A program made the position numbers and the translations under genes. The notes under the pieces are model-generated. The model searched no databases. It worked only from the letters and a program-made list of their open reading frames with translations, and had not been told where the DNA came from. From an uncultured Collinsella sp. (lineage in GTDB: Bacteria > Actinomycetota > Coriobacteriia > Coriobacteriales > Coriobacteriaceae), in contig URGF01000073.1 of NCBI GenBank assembly GCA_900547285.1, positions 1-8,796 of the forward strand: a stretch of 8,796 nt of DNA. Direction: 5' to 3'. Every line of letters begins with the position of its first letter. The first letter of the stretch is position 1. Positions 1 to 5,900 of this stretch are shown one piece after another.

Positions 1-95
1 TCAATGCCGCCTTGTTTCAAGGCACCTTGCTCGCTCTGGCGGGCTTTCGCTGTCGTTGCCAAGGCATCGGCGTTGCCTTGGCTGTCAATAGTCAT
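1..95 (-). CDS. Possible 5' end of a minus-strand gene, cut by the left edge
   Basis: On the minus strand an open frame starts with ATG at 95 and runs without a stop off the left edge, giving 31 residues that begin MTIDSQGNADALATTAKARQ and end KQGGI. The composition (hydrophilic, Ala/Gln/Lys rich, no low-quality runs) looks like a genuine cytosolic N-terminus and would make the gene divergent from the exporter at 224. In-frame upstream starts exist at 122 (GTG), 137 and 146 (ATG), with a stop further upstream, and no strong Shine-Dalgarno sequence decides between them. The family is not recognisable from 31 residues. The competing plus-strand frame (4-189) has poor composition and no ribosome site. 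The call rests on coding style only. Confidence 0.42.
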   Translation of the reverse strand, partial: MTIDSQGNADALATTAKARQSEQGALKQGGI

Positions 96-206
96 TGTGG
101 ACGTTCTTAAACGACTACCCACGGCTATTGCGCACATGGCTCGCATGACAGCCGTCTCTTTTATGTTTCCTTTAGCCGTCGCTGCCTAGGATGGGAGTTA
201 GTCGGC

Positions 207-216
207 AGGAAGGGAG
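207..216 (+). promoter_or_regulatory. Ribosome binding site deciding the exporter start
   Basis: AGGAAGGGAG lies 7 nt before the ATG at 224. The in-frame ATG at 191 has no comparable purine tract in front of it, so 224 is preferred and the exporter is 522 rather than 533 residues long. Confidence 0.7.
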
Positions 217-223
217 CGTCTAT

Positions 224-1792
224 ATGGACGACGCGAGCGAGCGTGCAATCGAAGAGGACATGCTCGATCAGTTCAACTACTTTGATGATGAGGACGAGGA
301 GCTGATCGATCGTTGCGAGCCGGCGTCGCTCGATGCCTTCGACCTTGTTGGTGAAGAGCCCGACGAGGACGAGGTCGAATCAGCAGAGCCCCCACAGTCT
401 TCGCGCCTGGACTCGCTGCTTTCGAGAGTCCCCATGCACCACGGCGCTCGTGCCGGCGCACTCCATATGAAAACTGACTGGCACCAGATCGTGACGGCAG
501 GCAATGAACTTGCCGTCGATGCGCCGCTCACCGATAAGTCATCCATTATCTGCCGCACCGGCATGCTCATGCTGGCAAGCGGAACAGGTGCCTGGCGCGT
601 GCGCGATACCATGAATCGTGTTGCTGCCGTACTCGGCGTCACGATTCACGTCGACCTGAGTCTTCTGTCGTTTGAGTGCACCTGCATCGAAGATGGCCAC
701 TGCTTTAACGAGGTCGTCAGCCTACCCACAACGGGGGTCAATACTCATCGCATTTGGATGATGGAGAGCTTCCTAAAGGAAATCGAGATTTACGGGCGCC
801 GGTTTACCGTGCACGAGTACCACGAGATGCTCAAGACCGTTGAGAGCTCAAAGCCCGATTACGCTCCCTGGCAACAGGGCCTTGCGGCAGCCTGTGCTTG
901 CGGTGCCTTCGTCTTTTTGCTCGGCGGCGGCCCTATCGAGATGGCCTGCGCATTCGTAGGCGCTGGTGTCGGCAACTTTGCTCGCTCCCATATTCTCAAG
1001 CAGGGCCTTGGCCAGTTTAGCGCGCTGACGATCGGCGTTGCGCTCGCTTGCGTTTCGTATCTGCTGGCATTGCTCGGCCTTGGCCAGGTCGTACCGGGGG
1101 CAATGTCGCACCAAGAAGGCTATATCGGCGCCATGCTCTTTGTGATTCCCGGCTTTCCCCTCATTACGGCAGGCCTCGACATCGCTAAGCTCGACATGCG
1201 AAGCGGCATCGAGCGTCTTTCGTATGCTGTGTCGATTATTGTGATGGCGACCCTCGTAGGCTGGATGGTTGCCGAGTGTGTGGGACTGGCGCCGGATGAC
1301 TTCGCCCCGCTTGGTCTCTCACCGCTGGCTCTTACGCTCTTGCGCATGCTGATGAGCTTTATCGGCGTATTTGGCTTCTCGGTTATGTTCAACAGTCCGG
1401 TAAAGATGGCAGCGGCGGCAGGGCTCATCGGCGCCGTGTCCAATACCTTGCGCCTTACGCTCGTCGATGCGCCGACGCTGCTTCCCTTCTTGGGCCTGAG
1501 TGCGGGCATGCCTCCCGAGGCGGCTGCGTTTACCGGTGCGCTGGTATCGGGGCTGCTCGCGAGCTTAGCCGAAATCAAGCTCACCTACCCACGCATCGCC
1601 CTCACGGTGCCATCGATCGTCATTATGGTGCCGGGCTTGTATCTGTATCGCTCGATGTATTACATGTGCACCTTCGACACGGTCAATATGCTCGGCTGGT
1701 TTGTGCGCGCGGTGCTCATCGTGGCGTTTTTGCCTGTTGGCCTGGGTGTGGCGCGCACCCTCACCGATCCTCGCTGGCGCCACACCAGCTAA
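224..1792 (+). CDS. Threonine/serine exporter family protein (ThrE type, single chain)
   Basis: Likely an inner-membrane exporter of threonine/serine or related small molecules, driven by the proton motive force as known for Corynebacterium ThrE. Residues 1-75 are a cytosolic extension with 25 Asp/Glu among the first 55 residues and only two Arg. Residues ~105-210 form the conserved soluble part of the DUF1212 domain (ICRTGMLMLASGTGAWRVRDTM, then a Val/Leu-rich strand region). From ~219 onward there are about ten hydrophobic segments (~219-254, 266-288, 300-318, 333-354, 367-388, 396-413, 434-449, 459-476, 488-510). The second half matches the DUF3815 part, with the typical VPSIVIMVPG motif at 462-471. 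Both halves, which are separate YjjP/YjjB proteins in enterobacteria, are fused here as in other Actinobacteria. The start at 224 is chosen by its ribosome site. It appears monocistronic. Substrate is inferred from family only. Confidence 0.88.
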   Translation: MDDASERAIEEDMLDQFNYFDDEDEELIDRCEPASLDAFDLVGEEPDEDEVESAEPPQSSRLDSLLSRVPMHHGARAGALHMKTDWHQIVTAGNELAVDAPLTDKSSIICRTGMLMLASGTGAWRVRDTMNRVAAVLGVTIHVDLSLLSFECTCIEDGHCFNEVVSLPTTGVNTHRIWMMESFLKEIEIYGRRFTVHEYHEMLKTVESSKPDYAPWQQGLAAACACGAFVFLLGGGPIEMACAFVGAGVGNFARSHILKQGLGQFSALTIGVALACVSYLLALLGLGQVVPGAMSHQEGYIGAMLFVIPGFPLITAGLDIAKLDMRSGIERLSYAVSIIVMATLVGWMVAECVGLAPDDFAPLGLSPLALTLLRMLMSFIGVFGFSVMFNSPVKMAAAAGLIGAVSNTLRLTLVDAPTLLPFLGLSAGMPPEAAAFTGALVSGLLASLAEIKLTYPRIALTVPSIVIMVPGLYLYRSMYYMCTFDTVNMLGWFVRAVLIVAFLPVGLGVARTLTDPRWRHTS

Positions 1793-1825
1793 TTGGTGCA
1801 AGGGGGACAGGTCACTTTGCACCAA
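1793..1825. repeat. Inverted repeat 1 of a REP/REPIN-like element
   Basis: TTGGTGCAA (1793-1801) and its exact complement TTGCACCAA (1817-1825) form a 9-bp stem around a 15-nt loop containing GGGGGACAGGTCACT. It begins at the base following the exporter stop codon. There is no T-tract on either strand, so it is not a classical terminator. A G-rich GGGGACAGGT loop between short complementary arms resembles extragenic palindromes mobilised by REP-associated tyrosine transposases (inference from memory of such repeats). Confidence 0.7.
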
Positions 1826-1828
1826 ATG

Positions 1829-1895
1829 AGTTGCGGTGAAATAGGGACTGAATTGCTGCTTAAAGGGTCAAAACAGTCCGTATTCCACCGCAACT
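1829..1895. repeat. Inverted repeat 2: 22-bp arms, REPIN/MITE-like
   Basis: The arm at 1829-1850 (AGTTGCGGTG, AATA, GGACTG as its conserved blocks) is complementary to 1874-1895 at 20 of 22 positions; the mismatches are inside the arms, which suggests an old palindrome or selection on the structure. The 23-nt loop is AT-leaning. It sits only 3 nt after inverted repeat 1, so both probably belong to one mobile or repetitive element of about 100 bp. No transposase is in the window. Confidence 0.8.
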
Positions 1896-1988
1896 TATGG
1901 GGTCGGGGGGATTATTGGTGCCCTGCATCTCCATAAACTCAACGCTTACGAAGCGCGCGCCGTTCGTGTTAGGGTAGTTCCACCACAT
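1860..1988 (-). pseudogene. Possible short ORF or gene remnant, unidentified
   Basis: On the minus strand, an ATG at 1988 opens a 42-residue frame (MWWNYPNTNGARFVSVEFME at its start) that ends in TAA within the loop of inverted repeat 2. The amino-acid composition and G/C-rich third positions of the first 30 residues look protein-like, but there is no clear ribosome site and the last dozen residues are encoded by the palindrome arm. It may be the end of a gene truncated when the repeat arrived, or chance. I do not recognise a family. Confidence 0.2.
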
Positions 1989-2012
1989 AAGTAGTCGCAG
2001 ACGCACGTACCA

Positions 2013-2062
2013 CGGGCGGGCGAGATGAAGTCCCAACAGCTCCATCTTGCCCGCCCGTTTTT
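2013..2062 (+). terminator. Strong intrinsic terminator between exporter and DUF2798 gene
   Basis: CGGGCGGGCGAGATG (2013-2027) pairs with CATCTTGCCCGCCCG (2043-2057) over 15 bp with one G-U pair, around a 15-nt loop, and is followed directly by five T (2058-2062). It may end exporter transcription. However, only 44 nt separate the T-tract from the next start codon at 2107 and no convincing promoter fits there, so it may instead act as an attenuator inside the leader of the DUF2798 gene. A weak candidate promoter upstream of it is TTCGTG (1963-1968), 16 nt, ACATAA (1985-1990). Confidence 0.82.
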
Positions 2063-2089
2063 GTTGCGTGGTGCCGCGGCGTAACACAG

Positions 2090-2106
2090 AAAGGATTTTG
2101 TCCTTT
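2090..2106 (+). promoter_or_regulatory. Ribosome binding site locked in a small hairpin
   Basis: AAAGGA (2090-2095) is the only credible Shine-Dalgarno sequence for the ATG at 2107, with a long 11-nt spacing. It is perfectly complementary to TCCTTT (2101-2106), which touches the start codon, leaving a TTTTG loop. In RNA this 6-bp hairpin would hide the ribosome site. The helix is weak (two G-C pairs), so it could melt with temperature or under ribosome competition. The regulatory role is inferred. Confidence 0.5.
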
Positions 2107-2655
2107 ATGCCTATCAACAAACGAGAGAGCCTGCTGTTCACCTTTATCATGTGCTTTTGCATGGTGCTCTGGATGAGCATCTACAACGTTGCCCTGCAGC
2201 ATGGGGCCATCAGCGGCGAGGTTGTTGCCGCCGCGTGGCTCGGCTTCCCCGTTGCCTACATTTTTGCCATGTGCTGCGACTGGTTTGTTGCCAGCCCCCT
2301 TGCCAAGGGTTTCGCTTTTAAATTCCTGGTCACGCCGGGCAAGAGCTCGCCACTTGCCATGACGCTCGCCGTCAGCTCCTGCATGGTCGTTCCCATGGTC
2401 ATCATCATGTCGCTGTACGGTGCCTGCGAGGGTCTGACGCACATGCCCGGCGGCATCCTTGCGAACCTGTATTCCGTGCCCGCGATCTGGATGATCAACA
2501 TCCCGCATAATTTTGTGATGGCGCTGCCGTGGAACCTTTTGGTAGCCGGTCCGATTTCCCACTTCGTCTTCCGTCGCGCCTTCCCTGTGGGGACGGTTTT
2601 CGAGGAGGAGCATGCCGAGCTCTTGGAGCAGGCTATGGCTCCTGAGTGCGAGTAG
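2107..2655 (+). CDS. DUF2798-type small integral membrane protein
   Basis: A 182-residue membrane protein of unknown function. It has about four membrane segments (~9-29, 38-57, 84-104, 120-150) arranged as two similar halves: FTFIMCFCMVLWMSIYN in the first helix and MTLAVSSCMVVPMVIIMSLYG in the third, the usual two-repeat layout of DUF2798 proteins. The tail from ~165 is acidic and probably cytosolic. The start at 2107 (MPINKRESLLF) is preferred because it matches the short charged N-terminus of the family and has an AAAGGA upstream; an earlier in-frame ATG at 2047 lies inside the terminator hairpin and would add an unlikely leader. It stands alone between two intrinsic terminators. The biochemical role is unknown; I infer nothing beyond membrane location. 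Confidence 0.8.
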   Translation: MPINKRESLLFTFIMCFCMVLWMSIYNVALQHGAISGEVVAAAWLGFPVAYIFAMCCDWFVASPLAKGFAFKFLVTPGKSSPLAMTLAVSSCMVVPMVIIMSLYGACEGLTHMPGGILANLYSVPAIWMINIPHNFVMALPWNLLVAGPISHFVFRRAFPVGTVFEEEHAELLEQAMAPECE

Positions 2656-2657
2656 CT

Positions 2658-2709
2658 CGCTTAGGGATCTGCTGAGCGCGGGCGACTTGCTTGGTTGGAG
2701 CCCTAAGCG
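2658..2709. repeat. 9-bp inverted repeat in the DUF2798 3' region
   Basis: CGCTTAGGG (2658-2666) and CCCTAAGCG (2701-2709) are exact complements separated by 34 nt, beginning 3 nt after the stop codon at 2655. No T-tract follows. It may be an mRNA 3'-end structure protecting the transcript, or part of an unannotated RNA. Nothing else recognisable lies in 2710-2820. Confidence 0.5.
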
Positions 2710-2821
2710 TGGATAGCTCTCTCGGCGACATCGCGGGCGTGAGCGGTGCGCATGACCGGAGGGCCCGTGCTGCTCCGTTGCCCGACGTGCTAGCGCGCAG
2801 AACAATCTGTTGGTGCATTCG

Positions 2822-2854
2822 GCGGCTGCTGAAGCGTTTCGGCAGCCGCTTTTT
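2822..2854 (+). terminator. Intrinsic terminator before the activase operon
   Basis: GCGGCTGCTGAA (2822-2833) pairs with TTCGGCAGCCGC (2838-2849) as a 12-bp stem with one wobble pair and a GCGT tetraloop, followed by five T (2850-2854). It would end transcripts from the DUF2798 gene and isolate the next operon. Confidence 0.88.
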
Positions 2855-2866
2855 ATACGGAGTTTA

Positions 2867-2887
2867 AATACAACAGTCTGTTGTATT
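2867..2887. promoter_or_regulatory. Perfect 21-bp palindromic operator, likely TetR site
   Basis: AATACAACAG, a central T, and CTGTTGTATT form a perfect 10+1+10 palindrome. Its size and symmetry suit a TetR-family dimer, and the only regulator in the window is the TetR gene at the end of the operon that starts 49 nt downstream. It overlaps or abuts the expected -35 region of the promoter at ~2877-2904, a position at which bound protein would block RNA polymerase. Palindrome seen directly; binding partner inferred. Confidence 0.8.
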
Positions 2888-2904
2888 ACGTAGAGTGGTA
2901 TATC
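2877..2904 (+). promoter_or_regulatory. Putative promoter of the activase-tetR operon
   Basis: TATATC (2899-2904) is the best -10 candidate. The matching -35 position falls at about 2876-2882 (TCTGTT with a 16-nt spacer), which is a poor consensus and lies inside the palindrome. A poor -35 overlapped by an operator is common in TetR-controlled promoters. The ribosome site for the gene is GGAG at 2929-2932, close to the ATG at 2937. Confidence 0.45.
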
Positions 2905-2936
2905 TCTAGCAGGAAAAATGCGAGAGACGGAGCATT

Positions 2937-5900
2937 ATGGCGTTGCTAGTAGGACTGGACGTAGGGTCGACGACGACCAAAGTTTACGCGATGCACGAGG
3001 ATATGACCGAGGCGTGGTGGGGATATCGCCGCCACGGGGCGTGTCAGACAGCGAGCGTGCGCGCCATGCTCGGCGAGCTCGCCGAGCGCTTTCCCCATGA
3101 GTCACTGCGCGTTGCGGTGACCGGCTCGGGTGCGCGCGATATCGCGACCGCGCTGGGCGCCTCGTACGTTCAGGAGGTGGTCGCCAACGCGCTCGCGATC
3201 AGCAGGTTCTATCCGCAGACGCGCTGCGCCATCGAGCTGGGCGGCCAAGACGCCAAGATGATCTTCTTCCGCACCAACGATAAGGGAGACATCGAGGTTG
3301 CCGACATGCGCATGAACGGCTCGTGCGCAGGCGGTACCGGTGCATTTATCGACGAGATGGCAAAGCTCATGGGGGTCGGCACCGAATCGGGCGAGTTCGA
3401 GCAGCTCGCAAGCCGGGGAACGACCGTCCACGAGGTCTCGGGCCGCTGCGGCGTGTACGCAAAGACCGATATCCAGCCGCTGCTCAACGAGGGCATTCCT
3501 ACCACCGACCTGGCGCTTTCGGCGCTTCACGCGGTCGCCCGCCAAACGATCGGCGGTCTGGCCCAGGGTATCGACATCGAGCCGCCGGTAATCTTCGAGG
3601 GCGGTACGCTCGCCTACAACCCCACACTGGTCCGCGTGTTCCGGGAGCAACTGAATCTATCGGACGATCAGGTTATCGTCCCGCGCGATCCGCAGATCAT
3701 GGTCGCGCGCGGTGCCACCCTGTCGCTGACCGACATGTTCGCATCGTCCCAACCGATCGACCTTCCCGACGCTTTTGTCCGGCTGGATAAGCTCGAGACG
3801 GTCGCGCCCGCAAGCGGGGAGGGACGTCTTGCCCAGCCCTTTTTTGCCACACCTGCCGAGCAGGCGGATTTTACGGCACGCCATGGCAAAGAGACGCCGG
3901 CAAAGGGTCCGGATGCGTATGCGCCCGGAGAGACGGTGCGTGTGGCGCTCGGTATCGATTCGGGGAGCACGACGACCAAGTTCGCCCTGGTCGATGAGGC
4001 GGGTGAGCTTGTCGATTCGTTCTACGCGTCTAATAACGGCAGACCGCTCGACGTCGCCCAACAGGGTCTTGTCAGCTTGAAGAACCGCTGGGAGACAGCG
4101 GGAGTCACGCTTGCGATCGATGCCGTGGGCACCACGGGATACGGCGAGGAGCTTTTCGCGCGCGCGTTCCACGCCGACTACCATACGGTCGAGACGGTCG
4201 CGCACGCCCGCGCCGCGTGCGCATGCGTTCCCGATGCGACCTTCGTGCTCGACATCGGCGGACAGGATATGAAGGCCATCTGGCTCAACCACGGCGTGCT
4301 GACCGATATCGTCGTCAACGAGGCGTGCTCTGCGGGCTGCGGCTCGTTCCTCGAGGGTTTTGCCAAAAACCTCGGAATAGCCGTTGAGGATATCGCGACC
4401 GAGGCATTTTCGTCCAAAGCCCCCGCCGTTCTCGGCAGCCGCTGCACGGTGTTCATGAACAGCAGCGTCGTTTCCGAGCAGCGGCGCGGTAAGGGTCCGG
4501 GCGACATCATGGCCGGTCTCTGCCGTTCGATTATCGAGAACGTGTTCACCAAGGTCATTCGCGTTTCAAATCTCAACCGTCTGGGCGACAAAGTCGTCGT
4601 CCAGGGCGGCACGTTCCGAAACGACGCGGTGCTGCGCGCATTCGAGCAGTATCTGGGCAAACCCGTCACGCGTGCGCCCCACCCGGGGCTGATGGGCGCT
4701 ATCGGTATCGCCCTGCTCGCGCGCGAGGAATGCCGCAAGGGCGACGCCGGCACGTCGTTTATCGGGCTCGATGCCGTGGAGCGCTTCGAGCATCGCGAGT
4801 TCGGCGGCGTTACCTGCCGTCGGTGCAACAACCGCTGCCAGCGCGCGGTCGTGGCATTTGGCGACGGCTCGCTTTACGTCACGGGCAATCGCTGCCCGCG
4901 CGGCGGCGCCATCTCATGGGATGAGCTCGTGCGCGAGGTTCCCGCGGCGGAGGAGCTGCGTCCGCAGGGTGCTTGCGAGGCACAGGCACCCGACACGGGG
5001 CGCGACCGGACCGCGGCTGCCCCCAATCTCTTTGTCGACCGCGAGAAGCTGCTGTTCGAGTCGTACCCCACGGTTCCCGTCTGCGGGGGGCGCGATGTCA
5101 CGATCGGCATTCCCCGTGTGCTCGAGTTCTGGGACACCATGCCGTTCTGGTCGACGTTCTTCAGCACGCTCGGCTTTAAGGTGCGCGTCTCGGGACGCAG
5201 CACCAAGGCGATGTACGAGCGCGGTCTGGCGCACGTCACATCCGACACCGTGTGCTTCCCGGCCAAGCTCGTCCACGGGCACATCCGCAATCTCGTCGAC
5301 GCCGGCGTCGACCGCATCTTCATGCCCATCATCACGACGGTGCCCACCGAAAACACCGCCTCTACCAGCGAGTGGATGTGCGCCGTCGTAAAGGGATACC
5401 CCTACGTGATGCGCAATTCCGATAACCCGGAGGAGCGTTTCGGCGTTCCGTTCGATACGCCGCTGTTCCACTGGTACGACGAGGGCGACCGAAACCGCCA
5501 GCTCAAGGCGTGGTGCAAGGAGACCTTCGATATCGATGCCGACCTGGTTGCCAAGGCGACCGAGCAGGCGGACCGCGCGCAGGAGACGTTTGAGAACCAG
5601 CTGCAGCTGCGCGGCAGGCAGGTGCTCGAGAACGTGCGCGAGGACGGCGGCTACGCGGTGGTGATCGCTTCGCGCCCGTACCACAACGACCCGCTGGTCA
5701 ACCACGGGCTGCCCAAGCTCTTCTCTGAGCGCGGCATCCCCGTGCTGACGCCCGATGCGGTGCCGGGGGTCTGCAACGTCGATCTTTCCAACAGCCGCAT
5801 CGACATCGTGAACAACTACCATGCGCGCATGCTGTCGTGCGCGGTCATCGTCGCATCGACGCCCGAGCTCGAGCTCGTGCAGATGGGCAGCTTCGGCTGC

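Noticed and set aside
19..82. GCCAAGGC (58-65) and GCCTTGGC (75-82) inverted repeat, plus CAAGGCACCTTG at 19-30
   Set aside because: It lies inside the probable minus-strand coding frame, has short arms and shows no terminator or operator context; likely chance from codon use.
4..189. Plus-strand 61-codon frame at the left edge
   Set aside because: No ribosome site, ends just before the exporter, and the opposite strand has the more protein-like frame.
1969..2805. Minus-strand 278-codon frame opposite the DUF2798 gene
   Set aside because: Rich in His/Arg/Gly with no recognisable motifs, runs through two hairpin regions; shadow of the membrane protein gene.
1914..2817. Further copies of TTGGTGC at 1914-1920 and 2810-2816
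   Set aside because: Seven-base matches without a complementary arm nearby; expected by chance and not counted as more repeat units.
2918..3100. Upstream frame starting at ATG 2918, preceded by AGGA and overlapping the activase gene
   Set aside because: It overlaps the real gene for 164 nt in another frame, its product is Arg/Asp-rich and typical of a shadow, and the ribosome-site spacing is too short. A leader-peptide role is possible but unsupported.
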